DNA of 44,376 bases. Source: Burkholderiaceae bacterium (GTDB lineage Bacteria; Pseudomonadota; Gammaproteobacteria; Burkholderiales; Burkholderiaceae_E). The notes under the pieces were generated by a model that was not told the DNA's origin, made no database searches, and worked only from the letters and a program-made list of their open reading frames with translations. Numbering within the stretch: position 1 is the first letter of the stretch; each line of letters opens with the position of its first letter. Where the stretch lies: positions 1 through 44,376 of the forward strand of contig JAHBZV010000024.1 in assembly GCA_019635275.1 (NCBI GenBank). The letters run 5' to 3'. This document shows, one piece after another, positions 30,050-39,389 of this stretch. The translations under genes were made by a program, and so were the position numbers.

Positions 30050-30184
30050 GTAAAGCCGGGCCGCCGGCAGGCCCGCGCTTGCCGCCACCCCTCGGCGCCG
30101 TCGCATTGAAACAACGCCTGCATCCGCTCGTCGGGTGTCCGGGCGCAGTCGTACACACCGCACCGGTACGCGTGCGAAATGCCA

Positions 30185-30213
30185 TTGCGTTGCAACAATC
30201 CGGCCAATAGGCT
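30185..30213 (+). promoter_or_regulatory. Possible pgaABCD promoter
   Basis: TTGCGT (30185-30190), 17 bases, and TAGGCT (30208-30213) lie 36 bases before the pgaA GTG. The match is moderate. It is the best candidate on the plus strand in the 261-base divergent region. Confidence 0.35.
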
Positions 30214-30248
30214 GACCCCGCACTCTCGCCCTACGTCCCGTCCCGCAC

Positions 30249-32717
30249 GTGCCTGTCCGATCGATTCGTGGAACCACCCGCCGCCTGCGCAAAAGCGCGG
30301 GGGCGCTCGTCGTCTGGGCGATGATTGCATGCCCCGCGGCGGCGCAGGGCACCGACTCCCGCGACGCGGCCGTGGCATTGGCCCGCAGCGGCGATCATGC
30401 AAACGCGCTCGCCGTGCTCGATCGCCTGGCGGCCGCGCACCCCGACGACCGGGGCATTGCATTCGACAGGATCGTCGTGCTCGGTTGGGCCGGCCGGGAT
30501 GCCGAGGCGCTCGTGCGGGCTTCCGGGCTCGATCTGACCGGCGCTCCCGCGTACGTGCTCGAAGGCATCGGCCGCTCGGCGCGAAACCAGAAGCAGTTCG
30601 ATCTCGCGGAATCGCTTTATCGACGCTCGGTCTCGGGGTATCCCGCGCGCCAGGAGAGCCGGATCGGGCTCGCGCTGACACTGTCCGATCGCGGCCGGCA
30701 CGAGGAAGCCGCGCGACTGCTGGACGAGGCGCTCGGGGTCGTGCCGCCCGGAGCAGGTCGCGCCGGCCTGCTGGTCGCGCGAGCCAACGTGGCCGAATTC
30801 GCAGGTCAATGGCCCACGGCCCTGGCGAAGTACCAGGAAGCGCTCGCGGCGGATCCGCGATCGAAGGCGGCGCAGGCGGGGCTGATCCGGGCGGCCGCCC
30901 GACTCGGAGCACCCGGCCTGGCGGCCGAATACGCGGCGCGACATCCCGGTCTGCTGTCGGCCCCTGAAGTCGCCGCGATCGCGGACGACCAGGCCGCGAT
31001 CGAGATCCGCTGGGGGCGCATCCAGGAGCGCATCGAATCGGGCGAAACCCGCTTTGCCTGGCTCGACCGCGCCCTGCGGCACAGCGACGGCGCGGCGACA
31101 CGGCTGGCCGAAGCATTGCGCGGTCCCCATGCCGCAACGCCCGCCACGTTCGACGCCTCGGAGCGCCGCCGCCTCGCGGACCGGATCGTCGCGCTCGAAT
31201 TGCGCCGCCGCCCGGGGGACACGGTCGCGCTCTATCAGGACATGCGTGAAGCCGGGACTCCGGTGCCGGTCTATGCGATCGCGTCGGCAGCGGACGCGAT
31301 GCTTGCGGTGCGGCGGCCCGAGGACGCAGCGTCGCTGTATCGGGAGGTCCTCCAGGCACAACCGACCGACTTTGCGGCTTCACTCGGCCTGTTCTTCGCG
31401 CTGGTCGAGAGCGAGCGCATCGACGAGGCGATCGCCCATGCCGATGCGCTCGCCGCACGCACTCCGCCGCTGCGCTCGTCGCACCGTGGCAATCCCGACG
31501 CCGTGACCGCCCAGGCCGTCGCGGTGCTCGGCCGCGTCTTCGGCGAGCGGCTCGACGACGCCGAGCAAAGGGCGAACTCGCTGCGCGACGCATTCCCCTA
31601 CAACGCCGGAGTCCGCGAGGCGTTCGGCTCGACCGCATACGCGCGCGGCTGGCCGCGCCTGGCCGACGAGGAGTTCCGCCGCGCGCTGGCCGTCGATCCC
31701 GACAGTGCGGGACTGTACGCCGAACGGGTCGCGCCGCTGCTCGACGTGCACGCGTGGGCCGAGGCCCGGGCGCAACTCGGCGAAGCCCTCGAGCGTCGCT
31801 CCGATGACAGTCGCGTGCAACGCGCGCAGGATCTGTGGGCCGTACATCAGTTGCGCGAGCTCGAGCTGAGCGCCGGCTTCGGGCGATCGGGCGACGCCAC
31901 GCCCACCGGTGGCAGGGACTGGCGGCTCGACGCCCGCCTCTACACGCAGCCGCTCGCGGACCGGTGGCGCGTCTTCGCACAGAGCTCGATCGCGTACGCC
32001 GATTTCGCCGGCGACACGGTGCGCCGGCATCGCGAGGGGCTCGGCGCCGAGTACCGGGCCCGCGATCTCAGGCTGACGGCCGCCCTGACCGGCGGCTCGT
32101 CGGGGCGTACCGGCCTCGAGGCGAGCGCCAGCCGGCAGTTCGGCGACCACTGGTCGACCGAGCTGCTCGGCAGCACCGTTTCGAGCAACCTGCCGATGCA
32201 GGCCTGGCGCGCCGGCGTGCGCGCGAACGAAGCGGCCGCCACCGTGCGCTACGCGGCGAACGAGTCGCGCAGCTTCGCAGTCGGCGCGAGCCGCCTCGGA
32301 TTCAGCGACGGCAACGATCGCACTGCCGGCTGGGCCTCGTGGTTCGAGCGCTGGGTGAGCACGCCGCTGTGGCGCTTCGAGACCACGACCGGGCTCGGCG
32401 CGTCGCGCAACTCGCTCGCCGGCGCACCGTACTTCAACCCGGCCAGCGACACCACGGCAACCGTCGAGGCGGCCGTGGAATGGCTCAGCTGGCGACGCTA
32501 CGAGCGCAGCTTCCGGCAGCGCCTGGCCGTCACGGTCGGCAGCTACGCCCAGCAGGGGTTCGGCAGCGGCGCGATGTACGGCCTGTCTTACGAGCACATC
32601 TGGGAGATCGACCGCCGGCTGTATCTGCGCTATGGCGTCGGCCGGCTGCTGCGACCGTACGACGGCGAGCGCAGCGCTCGAAACTTCGCGACGCTCACCC
32701 TCAACGGGAGGTTCTGA
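30249..32717 (+). CDS. pgaA: PNAG outer-membrane export porin PgaA
   Basis: PgaA exports partly deacetylated poly-beta-1,6-N-acetylglucosamine (PNAG) across the outer membrane. It has 822 residues. A basic signal peptide (MPVRSIRG...ALVVWAMIACPAAAQ) is cleaved near residue 34. A TPR superhelix follows to about 520 (ARSGDHANALAVLDRLAA and related 34-residue units). A beta-barrel fills the last 290 residues (ELELSAGFGRSGD, TQPLADRWRVFAQSSIAYADF, YGLSYEHIWEIDRRLYLRYG), ending in a terminal Phe (LNGRF) for BAM recognition. The GTG start is set by the signal peptide. It is the first gene of pgaABCD. Confidence 0.9.
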   Translation: MPVRSIRGTTRRLRKSAGALVVWAMIACPAAAQGTDSRDAAVALARSGDHANALAVLDRLAAAHPDDRGIAFDRIVVLGWAGRDAEALVRASGLDLTGAPAYVLEGIGRSARNQKQFDLAESLYRRSVSGYPARQESRIGLALTLSDRGRHEEAARLLDEALGVVPPGAGRAGLLVARANVAEFAGQWPTALAKYQEALAADPRSKAAQAGLIRAAARLGAPGLAAEYAARHPGLLSAPEVAAIADDQAAIEIRWGRIQERIESGETRFAWLDRALRHSDGAATRLAEALRGPHAATPATFDASERRRLADRIVALELRRRPGDTVALYQDMREAGTPVPVYAIASAADAMLAVRRPEDAASLYREVLQAQPTDFAASLGLFFALVESERIDEAIAHADALAARTPPLRSSHRGNPDAVTAQAVAVLGRVFGERLDDAEQRANSLRDAFPYNAGVREAFGSTAYARGWPRLADEEFRRALAVDPDSAGLYAERVAPLLDVHAWAEARAQLGEALERRSDDSRVQRAQDLWAVHQLRELELSAGFGRSGDATPTGGRDWRLDARLYTQPLADRWRVFAQSSIAYADFAGDTVRRHREGLGAEYRARDLRLTAALTGGSSGRTGLEASASRQFGDHWSTELLGSTVSSNLPMQAWRAGVRANEAAATVRYAANESRSFAVGASRLGFSDGNDRTAGWASWFERWVSTPLWRFETTTGLGASRNSLAGAPYFNPASDTTATVEAAVEWLSWRRYERSFRQRLAVTVGSYAQQGFGSGAMYGLSYEHIWEIDRRLYLRYGVGRLLRPYDGERSARNFATLTLNGRF

Positions 32718-32721
32718 GGTG

Positions 32722-34698
32722 ATGTTCGGTTCGCTGCGTCGTGGACTGTGCCTGCTGGCGGCCGCGCTCGGGCCCCTGCTCGCGCCGCCCGGTGCGTCGG
32801 CGCGCGCGCCCGAGATGGCGCCGGGCGCGTTCCTCGTGCTCTCGTACCACGAGGTGAGTGGCGACCTTGCGCCGGCGACTGCCCAGGACGCCGACCGCTA
32901 CGGCGTGGAGATCTCGCATCTGGTCGCGCAGTTCAACTGGCTGCGCGAGAACGGTTATCACCCCGTCAGCCTGGCCCAGATCGATCAGGCACGCCAGGGC
33001 GGCGCCGCGCTGCCGGCCAGGGCGGTACTGCTCAGCTTCGACGACGGATATGCCGATTTCCATTCGCGCGTCTATCCGGTGCTGAAGATGTTCGGCTATC
33101 CGGCGGTGATCGCGCTGGTCGGCAGCTGGATGGACACCCCGCCCGGCACCCTGGTCGACTACGACGGCAAGACCGAGTCGCGCGACGCCTTCCTGTCGTG
33201 GGCACAGGTACGCGAAATGATGGCGTCGGGCCTGGTGGAGGTCGCCTCGCATTCCTACGCGCTGCATCGCGGCGTGATCGCCAATCCGCAGGGCAACCAG
33301 GAGCCGGCGGCAGTCGCCAGAATCTACGACGCCGCAACCCGCAGCTACGAGGACGACGACGCCTATCTCCGGCGCGTGCGCGAGGACCTGCAACGCAACG
33401 TGCGCCTGATCGAGCGCGAAACCGGCAAGGCGCCACGGGCGATGGTCTGGCCGTACGGCCGCTACAACGTCGCCACGCAGCGGATCGCGCGCGAGCTCGG
33501 CATGCCGCTGATGCTCACGCTCGACGGAGGCGTCAATGCGCCGGGCGATCCGAACGACCGGATCCGTCGCATCATCGTCGAATCCAGCCCGGATCTCGGT
33601 GAGTTCGTCGACGAGATCGAGCGCGTCTGGCCCGAGCTGCCGCAGCGCGTCGTACACGTCGACCTCGACTACGTCTACAGCGCCGATCCGGACGAGCAGG
33701 AGCGCAACCTGTCTGCGCTGCTCGAGCGCATCAAGGCGATCCGCCCGACCACGGTCTATCTGCAGGCATACGCGGATCCGGACGGTGACGGCGAGGCCGA
33801 TGCGCTGTATTTCCCGAACAGCCAGATGCCGATGCGGGCCGACCTGTTCAACCGGGTCGCGTGGCAACTCCAGACGCGTGTCGGCGTGAACGTCTACGCA
33901 TGGATGCCGGTGCTCGCGTTCCGGCTACCCGAAGGCCATCCGGCGCGCGACGACCTCGTGCAGGCGGCGAACGCCAGGGCCGGGTCGACGTACAGGCGAC
34001 TGTCGCCGTTCTCGCCTCGCGCCCGCGCGGCGATCGCCTCGATCTACGCCGACCTCGGCCGCCATGCCCGCTTCAGCGGCTTGCTGTTCCACGACGACGC
34101 GCTGCTCGGCGACCATGAGGACAGCAGCCCCTGGGCGCTCGACGTCTATCGCGAGCGCTGGGGATTGCCCGCCTCGGTCGAAGCGATTCGTGCCGATCGG
34201 CGTGCCGCGGCCGAGTGGTCGGCGCGCAAGCTCGCGTGGCTGGTCGACTTCACTCGAGAACTCGCTGCCGCGACGGCGACCTGGAATGCACCGCTGAAGA
34301 CGGCGCGCAACCTGTATGCCGGGCCGGTCATCGACCCGGCCGCGCAGGACTGGTTCGCCCAGTCGCTTCCGGCGTTCCTTCAGGCCTACGACTACACGGC
34401 GCTGATGGCGATGCCGTACCTCGAGGGCTCGCAGCAACCGGAGCAATTCCTGGGTTCGCTCGTCCGGGCCGTCGCCGCGCATCCGCAAGGCCTGGCGCGG
34501 ACCGTGTTCGAGTTGCAGACCCGCGACTGGCGCAGCGGGCGGCCGGTGCCGGCGGCGCAAACGGCGGCGTGGATCCGGCAACTCGAGCTCTCGGGCGCCC
34601 GCCAGATCGGCTACTACCCGGACGACCTGCGTGCCGACGTGCCCGAGCTGCGCAGTCTCGTCCCGGCATTCTCGCTGCGCTCGACCCCGGAGCCCTGA
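32722..34698 (+). CDS. pgaB: PNAG N-deacetylase PgaB
   Basis: PgaB removes some N-acetyl groups from PNAG in the periplasm, which is needed for export through PgaA. It has 658 residues. The signal peptide ends near ASA-RA. There is no Cys at the cleavage site, so it is apparently not a lipoprotein, unlike E. coli PgaB. The NodB-type deacetylase domain (about 40-300) has the metal and catalytic residues D107-D108 (LSFDDGYADFH), H177 and H182 (SHSYALH). The C-terminal glycoside-hydrolase-like domain (about 310-640) begins VHVDLDYVYSADPDEQERN. It starts four bases after pgaA and ends directly against pgaC. Confidence 0.93.
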   Translation: MFGSLRRGLCLLAAALGPLLAPPGASARAPEMAPGAFLVLSYHEVSGDLAPATAQDADRYGVEISHLVAQFNWLRENGYHPVSLAQIDQARQGGAALPARAVLLSFDDGYADFHSRVYPVLKMFGYPAVIALVGSWMDTPPGTLVDYDGKTESRDAFLSWAQVREMMASGLVEVASHSYALHRGVIANPQGNQEPAAVARIYDAATRSYEDDDAYLRRVREDLQRNVRLIERETGKAPRAMVWPYGRYNVATQRIARELGMPLMLTLDGGVNAPGDPNDRIRRIIVESSPDLGEFVDEIERVWPELPQRVVHVDLDYVYSADPDEQERNLSALLERIKAIRPTTVYLQAYADPDGDGEADALYFPNSQMPMRADLFNRVAWQLQTRVGVNVYAWMPVLAFRLPEGHPARDDLVQAANARAGSTYRRLSPFSPRARAAIASIYADLGRHARFSGLLFHDDALLGDHEDSSPWALDVYRERWGLPASVEAIRADRRAAAEWSARKLAWLVDFTRELAAATATWNAPLKTARNLYAGPVIDPAAQDWFAQSLPAFLQAYDYTALMAMPYLEGSQQPEQFLGSLVRAVAAHPQGLARTVFELQTRDWRSGRPVPAAQTAAWIRQLELSGARQIGYYPDDLRADVPELRSLVPAFSLRSTPEP

Positions 34699-35967
34699 GT
34701 GCCGATGCCGAACCTGCCCGCCTTCGGCGAAGCCCTGATGGCCTTCGTCTTCTACTACCCGCTGTTCATGGCGTATCTGTGGATGGCGGGCGCGATCTAT
34801 TACTGGTTCCACTACGAGCGCAAGAGCGGCAAGCCCGGCGATCTGCCGGATCTGGGCGACTACCCGACGGTGGCGGTGATCGTGCCCTGCCACAACGAGG
34901 AAGCGCAGGTCGTCGAGACGATCGAATGTCTGATGACCTCGAAATATCCGAACCTCGAGGTCCTGGCCGTCGACGATGGCAGCACCGACGGCACGGCAGA
35001 CGCGCTGCGCGGGCTCGCCGAGCGCTTTCCGGCGCTGCGCGTCATTCACCTGGCTCACAACCAGGGCAAGGCTGCGGCGCTCAACACGGCGGCGATGATG
35101 ACCGGCGCCGAGTTCCTCGTCTGCATCGACGGCGACGCGCTCCTCGATCCGTCGGCGTTGCACTGGCTGATCTGGCACTTCCGGTCTCCGCGCGTGGGCG
35201 CCGTGACCGGCAACCCGCGCGTACGCACCCGATCGACGTTGCTCGGGCGCCTGCAGGTCGGCGAGTTCTCGTCGACGGTGGGCCTGATCAAGCGCGCACA
35301 GCGCACCTACGGACGCGTCTTCACCGTCTCCGGCGTGGTCAGCGCGTTCCGGCGCAGCGCGCTGCACGAAGTCGGCTACTGGAGCACCGACATGCTGACG
35401 GAAGACGTCGACGTGTCGTGGAAGCTGCAGACGCACCACTGGGACGTGCGCTTCGAGCCCAACGCGCTGTGCTGGATCCTGATGCCGGAGACGTTCCGCG
35501 GCCTGTGGAAGCAGCGACTGCGGTGGGCCACCGGCGGCATGCAGGTGCTGCTCAGGAACTGGCGCGGGCTGCAGGCCTGGAAGATGCGCCGCATGTGGCC
35601 GGTATTCACGGAGTACATCGTGAGCGCGCTCTGGGGCTACGCGATGATGGGCGTGATCCTGATGTGGCTGTTCGGCACGGTGCTGGGCATGCCGGTGCCG
35701 ATCTCCGTCCCCAGCCTGCTGCCCGGGTGGACCGGTGTCGTGGTCGGCACCACCTGCCTGCTGCAGGTCGCCACGGGGATGATGCTCGACTCGCGCGTGG
35801 AGAAAGGCCTGCTCAAGTACTACTTCTGGATGATCTGGTACCCGTTGGCGTTCTGGCTGATCAACGTCTTCACCACGGTGGTGAGCGTGCCCAGGGCGCT
35901 GTCTCGTTCGAGCGGAGAGCGTGCACGATGGAAAAGCCCGGACCGCGGACTACTGCCCGACCGCTGA
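34699..35967 (+). CDS. pgaC: PNAG synthase, glycosyltransferase PgaC
   Basis: PgaC is the processive family 2 glycosyltransferase that polymerises UDP-GlcNAc to PNAG at the inner membrane. It has 422 residues. The N-terminal helix is at about 14-36. The GT-A domain shows VIVPCHNEE, VDDGSTDGTADAL, CIDGDALLDP, TEDVD and the product-binding QRLRWATGG. C-terminal helices follow from about 305. The GTG at 34699 is used because GGAG lies six bases before it; the ATG two codons on is an alternative. In other species activity needs PgaD and c-di-GMP, but no diguanylate cyclase is in the window. Confidence 0.94.
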   Translation: MPMPNLPAFGEALMAFVFYYPLFMAYLWMAGAIYYWFHYERKSGKPGDLPDLGDYPTVAVIVPCHNEEAQVVETIECLMTSKYPNLEVLAVDDGSTDGTADALRGLAERFPALRVIHLAHNQGKAAALNTAAMMTGAEFLVCIDGDALLDPSALHWLIWHFRSPRVGAVTGNPRVRTRSTLLGRLQVGEFSSTVGLIKRAQRTYGRVFTVSGVVSAFRRSALHEVGYWSTDMLTEDVDVSWKLQTHHWDVRFEPNALCWILMPETFRGLWKQRLRWATGGMQVLLRNWRGLQAWKMRRMWPVFTEYIVSALWGYAMMGVILMWLFGTVLGMPVPISVPSLLPGWTGVVVGTTCLLQVATGMMLDSRVEKGLLKYYFWMIWYPLAFWLINVFTTVVSVPRALSRSSGERARWKSPDRGLLPDR

Positions 35968-36455
35968 TCATCGAGCGGCCCGACCTGCAGTCGCCGCCCC
36001 AGCGGGTGCTTTCGGCGGGACTCACGGCGTTGCTCTGGGCGGTTTGGGCGTACCTCTGGCTGCCGGTGATCGCGCTGCTCGGCTGGCTCTTCGGCGCATC
36101 GCGCTTCTACGAGGAAATGGTCGTCGCGAGCGGCGACGTCGCGCTGCTCGAGCTGCTGGGCTGGTATGCGCTCGTGATCGGGCTGCTTGCCGGCTCGCTG
36201 GTGTGCTGGGCGTCGTACAACTTCATCAGGTTTCGCGGCAAGGAGCGGCGCTCGATCCGGCGCGCCACCACGATCGAGGAGATCGCCGCTCGCGCAGGGT
36301 TCAAGCCCGATGTGGTGCGGCGCTGGCAGCAGGCGCAGATGCTCAGCGTCCGGCACGATGCGTCCGGCGCAATCGAATCCGTCGAGATCGTCGCATCGAC
36401 GCACGCGAGGACGGCGACCGCCGACGGTTCCGCTGGTATCCTCGCGGGTCGATGA
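35928..36455 (+). CDS. pgaD: PNAG biosynthesis protein PgaD
   Basis: PgaD is the small two-helix partner of PgaC; together they bind c-di-GMP in E. coli. It has 175 residues. The N-terminal cytoplasmic part reads PLIIERPDLQSPPQRVLS, followed by helices at about 31-54 and 74-98 (WYALVIGLLAGSLVCWASYNF). The C-terminal region of about 70 residues is cytoplasmic. The start lies 40 bases inside the pgaC end, a long overlap that suggests coupled synthesis of the two subunits. Its stop overlaps the next gene by four bases. Confidence 0.88.
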   Translation: MEKPGPRTTARPLIIERPDLQSPPQRVLSAGLTALLWAVWAYLWLPVIALLGWLFGASRFYEEMVVASGDVALLELLGWYALVIGLLAGSLVCWASYNFIRFRGKERRSIRRATTIEEIAARAGFKPDVVRRWQQAQMLSVRHDASGAIESVEIVASTHARTATADGSAGILAGR

Positions 36456-37363
36456 CCCCCCCGACGCCGCTTCCCCGCTGGCTGGGCGTTGCGCTACTGC
36501 TGCTGATCGCCGTCTCGTTCGCGAGCAACCACGTCGCCGCGCGGCTCGCCTTCGATCACGGCGCGAACGTCGCCACCGCAGTCGCCGTTCGCTCGATCGG
36601 CGCGGCACTGTTCGTGCTGGCGCTGCTCGCGCAGGCGGGCGTGGCACTTCGCATGCCGGCGCCGACGCTGCGCCGCGCGATCGGCATCGGCCTGCTCGTG
36701 GCGATCCAGAGCCTGTGCCTGTATTCGGCGGTGGCGCGGATTCCGGTGGCGCTGGCGCTGCTCGCCTTCAACACCTTTCCGCTGATGCTCGGACTGATCT
36801 CCTGGGCGGCCGGCGGCGAGCGACCGTCGCGCCGCGCCTTCGTAGCGATGCCGATCGCGCTCGTCGGACTGGCGGTGGCGCTCGACGTGGCCGGCCTCGC
36901 GCCGCCGTTGGCAGGCGCCGCGGCAGCGGCGCCGGTGTCGATGGGCGTCGGTGTCGCGTTCGCGCTGGGCGGTGCGGCCTCGTTCGCCAGCGCGCTCTAT
37001 CTCACCACCCGCTGGCTGGCCAGCACCGACGGGCGCCTGCGCACGCTGGTGCTGATGCTGGTGGTGGCCGCCGTCGCAATCGCCGGCGGCGCGCTCGGCG
37101 GCCGATTCGACTGGCCGGGCGACCGCATCGGCTGGGCCGCACTGGCAGCGCTCACCGTGCTCTACTCGTCCGCGATCACCGCCCTGTTCGTACTGCTGCC
37201 CCGCCTGGGCGCGGTCAACAATGCCGCGGTGATGAACTTCGAGCCGATCGCGGCCCTGTTTCTGGGCTGGATGGTGCTCGACCAGCAAGTCGCCACGATC
37301 CAGATCGCGGGTGCACTGCTGGTGATCGGCGCGATCGTCATGCTGACGACCGGACGGCGCTGA
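36452..37363 (+). CDS. EamA/DMT-family transporter
   Basis: This 303-residue protein has ten predicted helices in two EamA repeats (about 12-140 and 160-300). It has typical features: FASNHVAARLAFDHGANV near the start, LYSAVARIPVALALLAFNTFPL in helices 3-4, and MNFEPIAALFLGWMVLDQQV near the end. Family members export amino acids or other metabolites. It begins inside the pgaD stop, so it is co-transcribed with pgaABCD, yet it has no known role in PNAG synthesis. It could belong functionally to either flanking cluster. Confidence 0.86.
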   Translation: MTPPTPLPRWLGVALLLLIAVSFASNHVAARLAFDHGANVATAVAVRSIGAALFVLALLAQAGVALRMPAPTLRRAIGIGLLVAIQSLCLYSAVARIPVALALLAFNTFPLMLGLISWAAGGERPSRRAFVAMPIALVGLAVALDVAGLAPPLAGAAAAAPVSMGVGVAFALGGAASFASALYLTTRWLASTDGRLRTLVLMLVVAAVAIAGGALGGRFDWPGDRIGWAALAALTVLYSSAITALFVLLPRLGAVNNAAVMNFEPIAALFLGWMVLDQQVATIQIAGALLVIGAIVMLTTGRR

Positions 37364-37523
37364 GCACCGACCCCGCGGACACACTGCCGGCGACGCACCC
37401 TCGGCATCGCACGATCGCCGGCGTACCGGGACGTTCGCGCCCTTCTTTCGCGATTTAAAAGATTTTTTCCGACGTTCGGCAGCGGATGCAAGCATGATCC
37501 ACGCAATTGCCGCACATTTACAT

Positions 37524-37552
37524 TTGTCAAAATGTTGTTTCAGCGCTATGCT
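37524..37552 (+). promoter_or_regulatory. Sigma-70 promoter of the NAGGN operon
   Basis: TTGTCA (37524-37529), 17 bases, and TATGCT (37547-37552) form a good promoter 38 bases before the amidotransferase ATG. The sequence just upstream (37450-37530) is strikingly A/T-rich for this genome (GATTTAAAAGATTTTTTCC, CATTTACATTTGTCAAAATG). That fits an UP element or a site for nucleoid proteins at an osmotically controlled promoter (inference). Confidence 0.7.
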
Positions 37553-37590
37553 CTGGAAGCTCCGCCCACGACACAGAGAGGTTTTGACTC

Positions 37591-39363
37591 ATGTGCGGCT
37601 TTGCCGGCGAAGCACGTTTCGACGCCCTCCCTGCCGATATCGGCATCGTCGCCCGGATGGGGGCCGCGCTGCGCGACCGCGGCCCCGACGCCTCGGGCGC
37701 CTTTCAGCAAGGATCGATCGCACTGGCGCACCGGCGTCTGCGGATCATCGACCTGTCCGAGCACGCGCAGCAGCCGATGACCGACTCGGCGCTGGGCCTG
37801 ACGCTGGCGTTCAACGGCTGCATCTACAACTTCCGCGAGTTGCGTACCGAACTCGAGGCGCTCGGATACGGGTTCTTTTCCGACGGCGACACGGAAGTCG
37901 TGCTCAAGGCGTTCCACGCCTGGGGGCGCGACTGCGTGCGGCGCTTCCACGGAATGTTCGCGTTCGCGGTCGCCGAGCGCGACAGCGGAACCCTGACGCT
38001 CGCCCGGGACCGTTTCGGTATCAAGCCGCTGTACCTGGCGACGGTCGCCGGCGGACTGCGGTTCGGCTCGTCGCTGCCGGCGCTGCTGGCCGGCGGGGGA
38101 CTGGACACGGCGATCGATCCGGTCGCGCTGCACCACTACCTGAGCTGGCACGCGGTGGTGCCGCCGCCGCACACGATACTGGCGGGCGTTCGCAAGCTGG
38201 CGCCGGCCACCATCGCGAGCTGGACCGCGGACGGCCTCTACGAAGCGACCCGATACTGGGACCTGCGGGTGAAGGCGGACCCTGAGCTCGCGGCGCTGCC
38301 CACGGCCGAACGCGAGCGACTGGTCGAGGATGCGCTGCGCGTGGCGGTGCGCCGTCGGATGGTGGCCGACGTCCCGGTCGGCGTGCTGCTTTCGGGCGGC
38401 GTCGATTCGAGCCTGATCGTGGCGCTGCTCGCCGAGGCGGGCCAGCACGCGCTGAGCACGTTCTCGATCGGCTTCGAATCGGCCGGCGGTGAGGCAGGCG
38501 ACGAGTTCGCCTTCTCTGATCTGGTCGCCGAGCGCTACGGCACCCGCCACGCGCAGATCCGGATCCCGACTTCGGACCTGCTCGCGGCGCTGCCGGGAAC
38601 GATCGCCGCGATGAGCGAGCCCATGGTCAGCTACGACAACGTCGCGTTCTACGCGCTGTCGCGCGAGGTTTCGCGGCACCTGAAGGTGGTCCAGAGCGGC
38701 CAGGGCGCCGACGAGGTGTTCGCCGGCTATCACTGGTACCCGAAGCTCGCCGACAGCACCGACCCGGCGCACGACTACGCGCGAGCGTTCTTCGACGTCG
38801 ACCACGACGGCTACCTCGCGACGGTCGGCGAGGCGCACGCGACCGACGATGCCAGCCGCGCCTTCGTCGAGCGAGAATTCGCGACCGCGCAGGGTGGGAC
38901 GCCAGTCGAGAAGGCCCTGCGCCTGGATACGACGGTGATGCTCGCCGACGACCCGGTCAAGCGCGTCGACAACATGACGATGGCCTGGGGCCTGGAGGCG
39001 CGCGTGCCGTTCCTCGATCACGAACTGGTCGAGCTCGCGGGACGCCTGCCGGTCAGCGACAAGCTGGGCGGCGGCGGCAAGGGCGTGCTGAAGTCGATCG
39101 CGCGCGGACTTCTGCCGCACGACGTGGTCGACCGGCCGAAGGGCTACTTCCCGGTGCCGATCCTCAAGTACCTCGACGGCCCGGTGCTCAACATGGTTCG
39201 CGACGCGCTCGGCAGCCGCGCCGCGCGCGAACGCGGGCTGTTTCGCCCCGCGGCGGTCGAGCGCCTGCTCGCAGCCCCCGCCGAGCACATTACCCCGTTG
39301 CGCGGCTCGAGGCTCTGGCAGGTCGCGCTGCTCGAACTGTGGCTGCAGGCGCGCGGGATCTGA
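37591..39363 (+). CDS. N-acetylglutaminylglutamine amidotransferase (asparagine-synthase-like)
   Basis: This enzyme amidates N-acetylglutaminylglutamine to the osmolyte NAGGN with glutamine as ammonia donor. It has 590 residues. The N-terminal Ntn glutaminase domain (about 2-210) has nucleophile C2 (MCGFAGEA), LRDRGPDASG, AHRRLRIIDLS and FNGCIYNFRELR. The synthetase domain has the PP-loop SGGVDSS at 268-274, QSGQGADEVFAGYHWYP and EARVPFLDHELVELA. Alone it could be asparagine synthetase B. The next two genes (GNAT/ATP-grasp ligase and M42 peptidase) identify the NAGGN pathway. It is the first gene of the operon. Confidence 0.9.
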   Translation: MCGFAGEARFDALPADIGIVARMGAALRDRGPDASGAFQQGSIALAHRRLRIIDLSEHAQQPMTDSALGLTLAFNGCIYNFRELRTELEALGYGFFSDGDTEVVLKAFHAWGRDCVRRFHGMFAFAVAERDSGTLTLARDRFGIKPLYLATVAGGLRFGSSLPALLAGGGLDTAIDPVALHHYLSWHAVVPPPHTILAGVRKLAPATIASWTADGLYEATRYWDLRVKADPELAALPTAERERLVEDALRVAVRRRMVADVPVGVLLSGGVDSSLIVALLAEAGQHALSTFSIGFESAGGEAGDEFAFSDLVAERYGTRHAQIRIPTSDLLAALPGTIAAMSEPMVSYDNVAFYALSREVSRHLKVVQSGQGADEVFAGYHWYPKLADSTDPAHDYARAFFDVDHDGYLATVGEAHATDDASRAFVEREFATAQGGTPVEKALRLDTTVMLADDPVKRVDNMTMAWGLEARVPFLDHELVELAGRLPVSDKLGGGGKGVLKSIARGLLPHDVVDRPKGYFPVPILKYLDGPVLNMVRDALGSRAARERGLFRPAAVERLLAAPAEHITPLRGSRLWQVALLELWLQARGI

Positions 39364-39389
39364 TCCGGCGCCTCGGCAAGGAGGACTCG

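Noticed and set aside
30056-30248. A minus-strand frame (CGVSLLAGLLQRNGISHAYR and on) upstream of pgaA
   Set aside because: It lacks a start near the promoter region, continues antisense through pgaA, and I cannot match it to a family; probably a shadow frame.
37591-39363. Plain asparagine synthetase (asnB)
   Set aside because: The following GNAT/ATP-grasp fusion and M42 peptidase form the NAGGN set, which fits the amidotransferase of that pathway better.
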